Assembly: GCA_025666215.1 (NCBI GenBank)
Contig: CP102593.1
Location: forward strand, 4,105,001 to 4,169,000
DNA: 64,000 nt
Source of the DNA: Xanthomonas campestris pv. phormiicola
GTDB taxonomy: Bacteria > Pseudomonadota > Gammaproteobacteria > Xanthomonadales > Xanthomonadaceae
Direction of reading: 5' to 3'
This document shows, piece by piece, positions 17,451-26,089 of the stretch. Numbering within the stretch: position 1 is the first letter of the stretch; each line of letters starts with the position of its first letter. The notes beneath the pieces are model-generated. The model worked only from the letters and a program-made list of their open reading frames with translations. It was not told the DNA's origin and made no database searches. The position numbers and the translations under genes were made by a program.

Positions 17451-18341
17451 ATGCTCATCCGCCTCGGCTACGAGATCCGTTATCGCTTCCTGCAGCCCAC
17501 GCCGGTGCTGGCCATGCTCGACATCCACGACAGCCGCCGCACCGACATCGTCGTCGCCACCGCGCTGCAGACCGAGCCGGCGATCGCGCTGCGCGGCTAT
17601 CGCGATCAGTTCGGCAACAGTTGCACGCGCATGCTGGCCCCGGCCGGCGTGCTGACCCTGCGCGCCGATGCGGTGGTGCGCGACAGCGGCCTGCCCGACC
17701 AGTACCGCTACGACGCGCCGCAGACGCCGGTGCAGGAGCTGCCGGACGACACCCTGATGTACCTGCTCGGCAGCCGCTACTGCGAGACCGACTTGCTCAG
17801 CGGCATGGCCTGGGACCTGTTCGGCAGCGCGCCGACCGGCTGGGCGCGGGTGCAGGCGATCTGCGACTATGTGCATGCGCAGATCGAATTCGGCTACGAG
17901 CACGCGCGCCCGACCAAGAGCGCCGCGCAGGCGCTGCAGGAAGGCCGCGGCGTGTGCCGCGACTTCGCCCACTCGGCGATCGCGCTGTGCCGCTGCATGA
18001 ACATCCCGGCACGCTACTGCACCGGCTACCTGGGCGACATCGGCGTGCCCGTCTCGGCCGCGCCGATGGATTTCTCCGGCTGGTTCGAGGCGTTCCTGGA
18101 CGGGCAGTGGTACACCTTCGACGCGCGCCACAATCTGCCGCGCATCGGCCGGGTGCTGATCGCGCGCGGCCGCGACGCCGCCGACGTGGCGATCAGCAAC
18201 ACCTTTGGCTACAACACGCTGGAATCGTTCGTGGTGTGGACCGACGAGACCGACCAGGCACGGCTGGATCCGCGCCCCGCCAGCGCAACCGGCGCCGCCG
18301 GCAACGGCGCTGCGCTGCAGACCGAAGGACTCTATCTGTAG
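17451..18341 (+). CDS. transglutaminase-like cysteine peptidase family protein
   Basis: 296 residues. The N-terminal beta-rich region (about 1-75) is the usual bacterial transglutaminase N domain. The core holds the nucleophile C169 in EGRGVCRDFAHSAIALCR and an Asp in WYTFDARHN (D224). The position normally occupied by the catalytic His (D-x-HAW-x-E) reads MDFSGWFEAFL, with Ser-Gly instead. H227 four residues after the Asp is the only nearby alternative. This variant may be a feature of the subfamily. No signal peptide is seen, so it is probably cytoplasmic. It is transcribed in line with the amidohydrolase gene, 73 bases downstream. Confidence 0.85.
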   Translation: MLIRLGYEIRYRFLQPTPVLAMLDIHDSRRTDIVVATALQTEPAIALRGYRDQFGNSCTRMLAPAGVLTLRADAVVRDSGLPDQYRYDAPQTPVQELPDDTLMYLLGSRYCETDLLSGMAWDLFGSAPTGWARVQAICDYVHAQIEFGYEHARPTKSAAQALQEGRGVCRDFAHSAIALCRCMNIPARYCTGYLGDIGVPVSAAPMDFSGWFEAFLDGQWYTFDARHNLPRIGRVLIARGRDAADVAISNTFGYNTLESFVVWTDETDQARLDPRPASATGAAGNGAALQTEGLYL

Positions 18342-18720
18342 GGCGGTTCGCCCCAGATGCAGCCGCATCCCGCAGTGGCTTGCGGGATCGGCGCAGCGGT
18401 CGCGACGGGCAGTCCCGACAGCGTCCGTCGCAGCCGGCGGCCCGAAGCCATCCCGCCGGTCGCCCCTTCGCGAACATGGGGCCAGGCAATGAACGGGCCT
18501 GTCTTTTGTGGGAGGGACTTCAGTCCCGACTGCAGCCAAATCCAAGGACTTCGCCCGTCCCCTCGTCCGCCCCTTCGGGGCCACCTTCCCCCCAAAAGAG
18601 GCCATGGTCCTGCCGTGAAAAGGCAGCACGCGTGCGTGGCTGGCCACGACACGCCGCGGCAAGAGCGCGCAAACGCCGCGACGTAGCATCGTCGGACTCG
18701 TTGCCAGTCGGAGTCTTGCC
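18342..18720. other. intergenic stretch with a REP-like arm
   Basis: About 380 bases before the secreted-protein gene. It contains one degenerate REP arm (listed separately) and no gene that I can support. Confidence 0.5.
18507..18532. repeat. REP-like arm, variant form
   Basis: TGTGGGAGGGACTTCAGTCC followed by CGACTG: the GCGACTTCAGTCGC core is replaced by GGGACTTCAGTCCC, with both sides changed together so that the palindrome is kept. Compensated changes like this suggest selection on the hairpin. Confidence 0.65.
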
Positions 18721-19410
18721 GTGCCCGTTCGCCGTCGCTGTCCCCCTCTTCTGCTGCTGGTGCTGATGCTGCAGGTCCCGGCGTTCGCGCAACAGGTCGC
18801 CACCGACCCGCCGACGCAATGGCAAGCCGACGCCAGGGCCAACAAGAAAGCCGCCAAGCAGGCCGAAAAGGCCGCCGAGCGCGCGGTGCCGCGGCAAACG
18901 GCCGCCGGCGGACCCGCGCCTGGCGGCGAAGGCCCGGGCGGCGGTCACGCAGGCCCGGGCGGTCCAGGCGGCGAAGGCGGCCCGCCGGGAGATCCCCCCG
19001 GCGGTGGATCGGGCGCACGCCGCGCCAGCGGTCCGCTGCAGTTGCTGCGTCCGGAGATGGACTTCGCCGCACCGTTGACCGATACGCTGCTGCTGTACCG
19101 CACCCGCGAATCGGTGGTGTTCGGCCGCCCCGGCAGCAGCGAGGTGGTGATCCTGCCGCTGTCCGGCGCGCACGTGCAGATCGCGCCCGGCGTGCAGGCG
19201 CTGCTGCACGACACCCCCGACGGCATGCTGGTGGAAATCAGCACCAGCAACGGCATCCGCGTGTCCTACCGTTACATCACCGATGCGCAGGATGCGGACA
19301 GCCTGCGGGTGCACATCCGCGCCGAAGGCCATGCCGAATCGCAGCGCGGCGGGGTGTTCGAGGTCGATCGCGTGTACCACCGCGGAAACGCCGCAAAACG
19401 AAAGAGCTGA
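18721..19410 (+). CDS. secreted protein with Gly/Pro-rich linker, unknown function
   Basis: 229 residues from a GTG start. The signal peptide CPPLLLLVLMLQVPAFAQ is followed by a Lys/Ala-rich segment (NKKAAKQAEKAAERA), then a low-complexity Gly/Pro stretch (about 60-100, units such as GGPGGEGGPPGDPPGG). A beta-rich C-terminal domain of about 120 residues follows (SGPLQLLRPEMDFAAP, GRPGSSEVVILPLSGAHV, TSNGIRVSYRYITDAQD). I do not recognise the domain. The layout suggests a periplasmic or surface protein whose folded domain is held away from the N-terminus by a flexible linker. It stands alone on this strand. Confidence 0.7.
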   Translation: MPVRRRCPPLLLLVLMLQVPAFAQQVATDPPTQWQADARANKKAAKQAEKAAERAVPRQTAAGGPAPGGEGPGGGHAGPGGPGGEGGPPGDPPGGGSGARRASGPLQLLRPEMDFAAPLTDTLLLYRTRESVVFGRPGSSEVVILPLSGAHVQIAPGVQALLHDTPDGMLVEISTSNGIRVSYRYITDAQDADSLRVHIRAEGHAESQRGGVFEVDRVYHRGNAAKRKS

Positions 19411-19552
19411 GCCGCGTCGCGGCGCCTGCAACGCAGGCATCGCGCATGGGCGGGCCGATTTCCGATACGTCGCAACCCGGCTGGATCGAGGCCGGCAGCG
19501 CGAACGTTGCCGCACGCCGTGCGCCGCGGGTGCGGCGCACGGCATGCCCGCC

Positions 19553-20494
19553 TCAGGCGAAAGCGTCGGTGGCGCGCACCAGCGCGTCGACGTTTTCCGT
19601 CTCGAACGCGGAATGGCCGGCGCTCGGGGTGATCTGCAGCGTCGCCTTCGGCCAGGCCTTGTGCAGCTCCCAGGCGCTCTGCAGCGGGCAGACCACGTCG
19701 TAGCGGCCCTGCACGATCACCCCGGGGATGTCGGCGATCCTGCCCACGTCGCGCAGCAGTTGGTCTTCCACCTCGAAGAAGCCGCCATTGACGAAGTAGT
19801 GGTTCTCGATGCGCGCGAACGCCAGCGCGAACTGCGCGTCCTCGTGGCCGCTGACGAAATCCGCATCCACGTGCAGGAAGCTGGTGGCGCCTTCCCACAC
19901 GCTCCACGCGCGCGCGGCGGCCAGGCGCGTGGCCTGGTCGTCGCTGGTGAGGCGGCGATGGAACGCGGAGATCAGGTCGGCGCGCTCCACCGGCGGAATC
20001 GCGGCGATGTAGTGTTCCCAGGCATCCGGGAACAGCCGGCTGGCGCCTTCCTGATAGAACCACTCCAGTTCCCAGCGGCGCAGCATGAAGATGCCGCGCA
20101 GCACCAGCTCGGTGACGCGCTGCGGATGGGTCTGCGCATAGGCCAGGGCCAGGGTCGAGCCCCAGCTGCCGCCGAACACCTGCCAGCGCGCGATGCCGAG
20201 CGTTTCGCGCAGCGTCTCGATGTCGGCCACCAGATCCCAGGTGGTGTTGTCGACCAGGTCCGCATGCGGGGTGGAGCGGCCGGAGCCGCGCTGGTCGAAC
20301 AGCACGATGCGGTATCTGGCCGGATCGTGGAAGCGGCGCATCTTGGCATTGCAGCCGCCGCCCGGCCCGCCGTGCAGCAGCACCACCGGCTTGCCCTGCG
20401 GGTTGCCGCACTGTTCGTAGTACAGCGTGTGGCGCGCGTCCACCGGCAGCATGCCGCTGTCGAACGGTTCGATCTCGGGATACAGCGTACGCAT
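19553..20494 (-). CDS. pip: proline iminopeptidase
   Basis: 313 residues of alpha/beta hydrolase fold, peptidase family S33. The oxyanion segment is HGGPGGGC (about 41-48) and the nucleophile S110 is in FGGSWGSTLALAYA. The acid is in VIVQGRYDVVCP and the catalytic His in SAGHSAFE near the end. The characteristic N-terminus is LYPEIEPFDSGMLPVD and the conserved FDQRGSGRSTPHA is present. It removes N-terminal proline from peptides in the cytoplasm. The gene order with prmC downstream on the same strand is not an obvious functional link. Confidence 0.94.
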   Translation of the reverse strand: MRTLYPEIEPFDSGMLPVDARHTLYYEQCGNPQGKPVVLLHGGPGGGCNAKMRRFHDPARYRIVLFDQRGSGRSTPHADLVDNTTWDLVADIETLRETLGIARWQVFGGSWGSTLALAYAQTHPQRVTELVLRGIFMLRRWELEWFYQEGASRLFPDAWEHYIAAIPPVERADLISAFHRRLTSDDQATRLAAARAWSVWEGATSFLHVDADFVSGHEDAQFALAFARIENHYFVNGGFFEVEDQLLRDVGRIADIPGVIVQGRYDVVCPLQSAWELHKAWPKATLQITPSAGHSAFETENVDALVRATDAFA

Positions 20495-20622
20495 GGCGGC
20501 TCCTGCTCGAAAACGGTGCTTGAAAACTGGATTTTACCCGTGGATGGCGTGGCCCTGCGGCATCCGCCGTCGCCGTTTGCCCACGCCGGCTTCCGGCGCA
20601 GACATGGCTGGCGGCGCGCGCC

Positions 20623-21456
20623 TCAGCCAGCCGGCCAACATCCCAGGCTGACCCGGTCGCGCGCTTCCAGGTCCTGGTAGGTCGCCACGGCAGCGAAGCC
20701 GGCATCCGCCAGCAGCGCGCGCACGCCCTCGCCCTGCTCCCAGCCGTGCTCCAGCAGCAGCCAGCCGCCCGGCAGCAGATGCGCCGATGCGCCGGCGACG
20801 ATCAGCCGAATGTCGTCCAGGCCGTCGGCGCCGGATGCCAGTGCGCTGGCCGGTTCGTAGCGCAGGTCGCCCTGCGCCAGGTGCGGATCGCCGGCGGCGA
20901 TGTAGGGCGGGTTGCTGGCGATCAGGTCGAAGCGCTGACCGGCCAGCGGCGCCAGCCAGGGGCCGTGGGCGAAACGGACGTTGTGCAGGCCGTGCGTGCG
21001 CGCATTGGCTTGCGCCACCGCCAGCGCCGCGTCGCTCAGGTCGGTGGCCAGCACCTGCGCCTGCGGCCGTTCGCTGGCCAGCGCCAGCGCGATCGCGCCG
21101 CTGCCGGTGCCCAGGTCGGCGGCGCGGCGGCCCGGCGCCGTGTCCAGCCGCTCCAGCGCCAGTTCCACCAGGCGCTCGGTGTCCACGCGCGGGATCAGCG
21201 TGGCTGGGCCGACCGCCAGGTCCAGGGTCCAGAAGCCGCGCCGGCCGGTCAGGTAGGCCACCGGTTCGCCCTGCGCGCGCCGCGCCAGCAGTTCGCCGAA
21301 GCGCTGCGTGGCGATCTCCGGCAACGGATCGCGGGCGTGCGCGAACAGCCAGGCACGGTCGCGCTGCAGGGCGTGGATCAACAGGGCTTCGGCGTCGGCG
21401 CGGTCGATCTGCGCGCAGGCCGCGCGCAGCAGGGACTCGGGGGTGGGGGCGTTCAT
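20623..21456 (-). CDS. prmC: peptide chain release factor N5-glutamine methyltransferase
   Basis: 277 residues. The N-terminal helical domain ([20 protein letters not shown]) binds the release factor. The SAM site is [18 protein letters not shown] (about 114-131), and the catalytic NPPY occurs in [17 protein letters not shown]. The preceding [11 protein letters not shown]...TLIPRVDTE matches the PrmC-specific segment. It methylates the Gln of the GGQ motif in RF1/RF2. The ATG at 21456 ([10 protein letters not shown]) is preferred to upstream in-frame ATGs because it fits the family length. It lies divergent from ahpC. Confidence 0.93.
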   Translation of the reverse strand: MNAPTPESLLRAACAQIDRADAEALLIHALQRDRAWLFAHARDPLPEIATQRFGELLARRAQGEPVAYLTGRRGFWTLDLAVGPATLIPRVDTERLVELALERLDTAPGRRAADLGTGSGAIALALASERPQAQVLATDLSDAALAVAQANARTHGLHNVRFAHGPWLAPLAGQRFDLIASNPPYIAAGDPHLAQGDLRYEPASALASGADGLDDIRLIVAGASAHLLPGGWLLLEHGWEQGEGVRALLADAGFAAVATYQDLEARDRVSLGCWPAG

Positions 21457-21556
21457 CGGCGTCACGATGCCGCAGCGGCCTGGAAAAGCCAACGTGGTAG
21501 AACCATCGCACGGTGTACCTACACCGCAGTGCAGCAAAGAGCCAGACTTGAATAGC

Positions 21557-21594
21557 GATAGGCCAAACCTATCTATTCAATTCCATCAATCGAT
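21557..21594 (+). promoter_or_regulatory. OxyR binding site upstream of ahpC
   Basis: The OxyR pattern is ATAG-N7-CTAT-N7-ATAG-N7-CTAT. Here the first half is exact: ATAG-GCCAAAC-CTAT (21558-21572), inside the perfect palindrome GATAGG-N5-CCTATC. After seven bases the second half reads ATTC-N7-CGAT, partial but in register. The second half ends directly against the -35 box, where OxyR contacts RNA polymerase for activation. This is a match to a known consensus; binding itself is inferred. Confidence 0.75.
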
Positions 21595-21623
21595 TTGAGA
21601 TATCTATCGACCCCTCCTATGAT
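21595..21623 (+). promoter_or_regulatory. ahpC promoter
   Basis: TTGAGA (-35) and TATGAT (-10) with exactly 17 bases between, 49 bases before the ahpC ATG. The -35 abuts the OxyR site. GAGGAA serves as the ribosome site at 21659-21664. Confidence 0.75.
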
Positions 21624-21671
21624 GAGCCTCGTTCTATCCCCCGCTCCCCTTCGCAACCACGAGGAAACTCC

Positions 21672-22235
21672 ATGTCTCTGATCAACACCCAGGTCCAGCC
21701 GTTCAAGGCCAACGCTTACAGGAACGGCGAATTCATCGAAGTCACCGACGCGGACCTGAAGGGCAAGTGGTCGGTGCTGATCTTCATGCCGGCTGCCTTC
21801 ACCTTCAACTGCCCCACCGAAGTGGAAGACGCCGCCGACAACTACGCCGAGTTCCAGAAGATCGGCGCCGAGGTCTACATCGTCACCACCGACACCCATT
21901 TCTCGCACAAGGTGTGGCACGAGACCTCGCCGGCCGTCGGCAAGGCGCAGTTCCCGCTGGTCGGCGACCCGACCCATCAGCTGACCCGCGCGTTCGGCGT
22001 GCACATCGACGAGGAAGGCCTGGCCCTGCGCGGCACCTTCGTGATCAACCCGGAAGGCGTGATCAAGACCCTGGAAATCCACGACAACGCGATCGCCCGC
22101 GACGTCACCGAGACCCTGCGCAAGCTCAAGGCCGCGCAGTTCGTCGCCTCGCATCCGGGCGAAGTGTGCCCGGCCAAGTGGAAGGAAGGCGAAAAGACCC
22201 TGAAGCCGTCGCTGGATCTGGTCGGCAAGATCTAA
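21672..22235 (+). CDS. ahpC: alkyl hydroperoxide reductase peroxidase subunit (2-Cys peroxiredoxin)
   Basis: 187 residues, the standard length. The peroxidatic cysteine C47 is in [11 protein letters not shown] and the resolving C166 in [13 protein letters not shown], with the conserved [16 protein letters not shown] between. It reduces hydrogen peroxide and organic hydroperoxides in the cytoplasm and is recycled by AhpF, encoded next. An OxyR site and strong promoter precede it. A large inverted repeat separates it from ahpF, which may keep ahpC expression higher than ahpF. The order ahpC-ahpF-oxyR matches Xanthomonas. Confidence 0.97.
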   Translation: MSLINTQVQPFKANAYRNGEFIEVTDADLKGKWSVLIFMPAAFTFNCPTEVEDAADNYAEFQKIGAEVYIVTTDTHFSHKVWHETSPAVGKAQFPLVGDPTHQLTRAFGVHIDEEGLALRGTFVINPEGVIKTLEIHDNAIARDVTETLRKLKAAQFVASHPGEVCPAKWKEGEKTLKPSLDLVGKI

Positions 22236-22275
22236 GCCGCGCCGCACTCCCATCTCCGCCGCTTCGGCGGGGGTG

Positions 22276-22359
22276 GGGGTGAACCGCAGCCCGCGTCGCG
22301 GTCGCCACGCCCGCCTCACGCCAGCCACCCGGCAGCGAGCGCCGGCTGCGGTTCACCCC
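22276..22359 (+). repeat. inverted repeat between ahpC and ahpF
   Basis: Perfect 15-bp arms GGGGTGAACCGCAGC (22276-22290) and its complement (22345-22359) around 54 bases. A second short hairpin (CCGCCGCTTCGGCGG) lies just before. No T-run follows, so this is more likely an RNA processing/stabilising hairpin or partial attenuator than a full terminator. Confidence 0.65.
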
Positions 22360-22437
22360 TCCTCCCAATTCTTACGGCGGTCTGCCCCTGCGGCAGCGAC
22401 GCCTTCCCTTCGTTTTGCCCATCGTCAGGAGTCCGCC

Positions 22438-24027
22438 ATGTTGGATGCCGATCTGAAAACCCAGTTGAAGGCTTACCTGGAGCGGGTCGTTCGGCCCATC
22501 CACATCACCGCGTCGGTGGACGACGGCGCCAAGTCGCGCGAGATGCTCGACCTGCTCGAGGATCTGGTGCTGCTGTCGGACCAGATCAGCCTGGACGTGC
22601 ACCGCGACAGCGCCGAACGCACCCCGTCGTTCGCGCTGGGCAGCCCCGGCCACGACATCCACCTGCGCTTCGCCGGGCTGCCGCTGGGCCACGAGTTCAC
22701 CTCGCTGGTGCTGGCGCTGCTGCAGGTCGGCGGGCATCCGTCCAAGGCCACCGCCGAGGTCATCGAGCAGGTCCGCAACCTGCCCGGCGAGTACGTGTTC
22801 GAAACCTATTTCTCGCTGTCCTGCCAGAACTGCCCGGACGTGGTGCAGGCGCTGAACCTGGCCGCGGTGCTGAACCCGAACATCCAGCACGTGGCGATCG
22901 ACGGCGCGCTGTTCCAGGACGAGGTGGAGGCGCGGCAGATCATGTCGGTGCCCACCGTGTACCTCAACGGCGAAGTGTTCGACCAGGGCCGCATGAGCCT
23001 GGAGCAGATCGTGGCCAAGCTCGATACCGGCGCGGCCAAGCGCGACGCGGCCAACATCGCGGCCAAGGCGCCGTTCGACGTGCTGGTGATCGGCGGCGGC
23101 CCGGCCGGCGCGGCGGCGGCGATCTATGCGGCGCGCAAGGGCATCCGCACCGGCGTGGCGGCCGAGCGCTTCGGCGGCCAGGTGCTGGACACCATGGCGA
23201 TCGAGAACTTCATTTCGGTGCAGGAGACCGAAGGCCCGAAGATGGCCGCGGCGCTGGAGCAGCACGTGCGCCAGTACGACGTGGACATCATGAACCTGCA
23301 GCGCGCCGAGCAGCTGATTCCGGCCGGCGCCGACGGCCTGGTCGAGATCAGGCTGGCCAACGGCGCGTCGCTGAAGAGCCGCAGCGTGATCCTGTCCACC
23401 GGCGCGCGCTGGCGGCAGATGAACGTGCCCGGCGAGGACCAGTACCGCAACAAGGGCGTGGCCTATTGCCCGCACTGCGACGGCCCGCTGTTCAAGGGCA
23501 AGCGCGTGGCGGTGATCGGCGGCGGCAACTCCGGCGTGGAAGCGGCGATCGACCTGGCCGGCATCGTCAGCCACGTCACCCTGGTCGAGTTCGACGCCAA
23601 GCTGCGCGCCGACGAAGTCCTGCAGCGCAAGCTGCGCAGCCTGGGCAACGTGGACATCCTCGTCAACGCGCAGAGCACTGAGGTGCTGGGCGACGGCAGC
23701 AAGGTCACCGGGCTGGTCTACAAGGACCGCGTCGGCGGCGACGTCCACCGCGTGGCGCTGGAAGGCATCTTCGTGCAGATCGGCCTGCTGCCCAATACCG
23801 AGTGGCTGCAGGGCACGGTGGCGCTGTCGCCGCGCGGCGAGATCGTGGTCGACGACCGCGGCCAGACCTCGCTGCCCGGCGTGTTCGCCGCCGGCGACGC
23901 CACCACGGTGCCGTACAAGCAGATCATCATCGCCATGGGCGAAGGCTCCAAGGCGGCGCTGAGCGCGTTCGACCACCTGATCCGCAGCAGCGCGCCGGTC
24001 GGCAGTTCGGTCGCCGAAGCGGCCTGA
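22438..24027 (+). CDS. ahpF: alkyl hydroperoxide reductase, NADH-dependent flavoprotein subunit
   Basis: 529 residues. The N-terminal tandem thioredoxin-like domain carries the C129-Q-N-C132 disulphide centre. The FAD/NADH part has [20 protein letters not shown] (about 214-233), the redox C344-PH-C347 in [11 protein letters not shown], a second nucleotide site [20 protein letters not shown], and the FAD end [23 protein letters not shown]. It passes electrons from NADH through both disulphides to AhpC. ATG at 22438 with AGGAG upstream. The 200-base gap after ahpC is non-coding. Confidence 0.97.
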   Translation: MLDADLKTQLKAYLERVVRPIHITASVDDGAKSREMLDLLEDLVLLSDQISLDVHRDSAERTPSFALGSPGHDIHLRFAGLPLGHEFTSLVLALLQVGGHPSKATAEVIEQVRNLPGEYVFETYFSLSCQNCPDVVQALNLAAVLNPNIQHVAIDGALFQDEVEARQIMSVPTVYLNGEVFDQGRMSLEQIVAKLDTGAAKRDAANIAAKAPFDVLVIGGGPAGAAAAIYAARKGIRTGVAAERFGGQVLDTMAIENFISVQETEGPKMAAALEQHVRQYDVDIMNLQRAEQLIPAGADGLVEIRLANGASLKSRSVILSTGARWRQMNVPGEDQYRNKGVAYCPHCDGPLFKGKRVAVIGGGNSGVEAAIDLAGIVSHVTLVEFDAKLRADEVLQRKLRSLGNVDILVNAQSTEVLGDGSKVTGLVYKDRVGGDVHRVALEGIFVQIGLLPNTEWLQGTVALSPRGEIVVDDRGQTSLPGVFAAGDATTVPYKQIIIAMGEGSKAALSAFDHLIRSSAPVGSSVAEAA

Positions 24028-24037
24028 TGCGCGACCG

Positions 24038-24062
24038 CCCCGCGCCGCGAGCCGGCGCGGGG
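24038..24062 (+). terminator. strong hairpin between ahpF and oxyR
   Basis: Perfect 10-bp stem CCCCGCGCCG/CGGCGCGGGG with a 5-base loop, ten bases after the ahpF stop. No T-run, so termination would be partial or factor-dependent; it could uncouple oxyR from peroxide-driven ahpF transcription. Confidence 0.5.
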
Positions 24063-24127
24063 CCTATGCTGTCCCGGGGGGCGACTGGCCCCACGCCGCG
24101 CCGAGCGCACCGCCAAGGAACCTGCCG

Positions 24128-25093
24128 ATGAACCTGCGTGATCTGAAATACCTGGTGGCGCTGGCCGATCACAAGCATTTCGGACGCGCCGCGGCGGCCT
24201 GTTTCGTCAGCCAGCCGACGCTGTCCACGCAGATCAAGAAGCTGGAGGACGAACTGGGCGTGCCGCTGGTCGAGCGTGCGCCGCGCAAGGTCATGCTGAC
24301 CCCGGCCGGGCGCGAGGCGGCCAGCCGCGCGCGCGGCATCGTCGCCGAGATCGAGCAGATGAAGGAAGCGGCGCGGCGCAGCCAGGATCCGGAAGCGGGC
24401 ACGGTGCGCCTGGGCATCTTCCCGACGCTGGGCCCGTACCTGCTGCCGCACGTGATTCCGGCCATCCGCGAGCGCTTCCCGCAACTGGAACTGCTGCTGA
24501 TCGAGGAAAAGAGCGACGTGCTGCTGAACCGCCTGCGCGAAGGCCGGCTCGACGCGGCGCTGCTGGCGCTGCCGCTGCACGACGACCAGTTGCATACCGA
24601 ATTCCTGTTCGAGGAACCGTTCGTGCTGGCGGTGCCGGAAAACCATCCGCTGGCCCAGCGCGATTCGTTGAGCCTGAGCGAACTGCACCAGCAGCGGCTG
24701 CTGTTGCTGGAGGACGGCCACTGCCTGCGCGAGCAGGCGCTGGACGTGTGCCACCTGTCCGGCGCGCTGGAAAAAGCCGAATTCCAGGCCACCAGCCTGG
24801 AAACGCTGCGGCAGATGGTGGCCGCCAACGTGGGCGTGACCCTGCTACCCTTGCTTGCCGTGCAACCGCCGGTGGCCACCTCGTCCAATATCCACCTGCT
24901 GCGCTTCGACGACGCCTCCGGCCCGAGCCGGCGCATCGCGATGCTGTGGCGCCGCAGTTCGGCGATGAGCGATTTCCTGGAGCAGTTGGCGCGACTGTTC
25001 AAGGCGCTGCCCGAGGCGCTGCTGTCGGTCAAGGCCGCGCCGAGCGTGGTCGTCCCCGCCGCCGCGGCGCCGCCACGCGTCGCAGCCATCTGA
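24128..25093 (+). CDS. oxyR: peroxide-sensing LysR-type regulator OxyR
   Basis: 321 residues. The N-terminal winged helix-turn-helix is LKYLVALADHKHFGRAAAACFVSQPTLSTQIKKLE (about 6-40), read here as two joined blocks. The sensor cysteines are C199 and C208 in EDGHCLREQALDVCHL, at the same numbers as in E. coli OxyR, which form a disulphide on oxidation. It activates peroxide defence genes, and the ahpC promoter in this window carries its site. A hairpin lies between ahpF and this gene. The C-terminal tail past 300 is Ala/Val-rich and unstructured-looking. Confidence 0.97.
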   Translation: MNLRDLKYLVALADHKHFGRAAAACFVSQPTLSTQIKKLEDELGVPLVERAPRKVMLTPAGREAASRARGIVAEIEQMKEAARRSQDPEAGTVRLGIFPTLGPYLLPHVIPAIRERFPQLELLLIEEKSDVLLNRLREGRLDAALLALPLHDDQLHTEFLFEEPFVLAVPENHPLAQRDSLSLSELHQQRLLLLEDGHCLREQALDVCHLSGALEKAEFQATSLETLRQMVAANVGVTLLPLLAVQPPVATSSNIHLLRFDDASGPSRRIAMLWRRSSAMSDFLEQLARLFKALPEALLSVKAAPSVVVPAAAAPPRVAAI

Positions 25094-25196
25094 GCGCGTC
25101 GCGGCGCCGTTGGCGCGCCGCGCCCGGGCGACGCTAACGCCCGGTTTACAGCCGACGGTGCGACAATCCCGCCCTTATCTAGGTTAAGGAATGCGG

Positions 25197-25991
25197 ATGA
25201 CGTCTATTGGAACCGTGCTCGGCCGCCATCGCAACAATGCGACGCTGTCGATCCTGGTCATGCTGTTCGGCGTGGCGTTGCTGGCCTGTGGCGTGCTGCT
25301 GTTCGCGGTGCGCGACAAGGTCGCGCCGGAATCGGCGCAGACGCTGCAATGGATCATGCTCGGCCTGGCGCTGGTCGGCGTGTTGACCCTTCTGCTGGGC
25401 TGGGCGATCCGCCGCGGCGGCTGGGAACAGGGCGAGCTGGGCGTGCGCCAGTTCCCCGAGCGCAGCGACGGCACCTATCTCTATCGCGACATCGTCGAGA
25501 CCTGCCAGTTCTACCGCGCCGGCCTGTCGGTCAACCTGGGCTGGCGGCGCGAAGGCCAGGAACAGTGGCAGGCGGCCAACGGCAACATCGGCGGCTACTA
25601 CAAGTTCCTCGACCGCTTCATGCACGGCTACCTGCAGGCGCGCGTGCCGGTGCTGCTGGCCAGTCTCGATGCCGGGCAGACGGTGAGCTTCCGCATGGTC
25701 ACCACCGCCGGCGCGATCCGCCGCGAATTCGCGGTCAACATGAAGGGTTTCACCCGCGGCCCGATCCAGACAGTGCAGCTGAGCCGCGCGCGTATCGCCT
25801 TCGCCGACAACGAGATCCGCATCGACGACATCGTCGCCATGGACGTGTCGGCATGGACCTCGCGCCTGCAGTTCCAACTGCGCGGCGGCAGCAAGGTCAG
25901 CGTCAGCTACACCGCCTTGTTCGACGGCCCGCTGCTGCTGGCGGTGCTGGAACACCTGCTGCCGGCGCAGCCGCACGTTCCTGCTGGCTGA
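25197..25991 (+). CDS. membrane-anchored protein downstream of oxyR, unknown function
   Basis: 264 residues. Two N-terminal membrane helices (LSILVMLFGVALLACGVLLFAV, and WIMLGLALVGVLTLLLGWAI) are followed by a soluble domain of about 190 residues (LGVRQFPERSDGTYLYRDIVETCQFYRAG as start, GGYYKFLDRFMHGYLQARVP, VQLSRARIAFADNEIRIDDI). Family not recognised. I chose the ATG at 25197 because AGGA then lies seven bases upstream; the ATG at 25191 touches it. It occupies the place of the gene called orfX in the Xanthomonas ahpC-ahpF-oxyR-orfX cluster, but I cannot confirm identity. A clear terminator follows. Confidence 0.75.
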   Translation: MTSIGTVLGRHRNNATLSILVMLFGVALLACGVLLFAVRDKVAPESAQTLQWIMLGLALVGVLTLLLGWAIRRGGWEQGELGVRQFPERSDGTYLYRDIVETCQFYRAGLSVNLGWRREGQEQWQAANGNIGGYYKFLDRFMHGYLQARVPVLLASLDAGQTVSFRMVTTAGAIRREFAVNMKGFTRGPIQTVQLSRARIAFADNEIRIDDIVAMDVSAWTSRLQFQLRGGSKVSVSYTALFDGPLLLAVLEHLLPAQPHVPAG

Positions 25992-26042
25992 GCGCGGCCA
26001 TCGGCCATGCGGCCGGTGCCACGCAACAGCCAGCGCCATCCG

Positions 26043-26069
26043 GGCGGCGCCTTGCAGCGCCGCCTTTTT
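26043..26069 (+). terminator. rho-independent terminator after the oxyR locus
   Basis: GGCGGCGC stem, loop CTTGCA, GCGCCGCC, then TTTTTCTT. It closes the peroxide-stress locus 50 bases after the last stop. Confidence 0.88.
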
Positions 26070-26089
26070 CTTGACCCAAGGAGTCTGTC

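Noticed and set aside
25145..25180. Promoter for the gene after oxyR (TTTACA with TTATCT)
   Set aside because: Spacing of 24 bases is too long; no better -10 at 16-18 bases.
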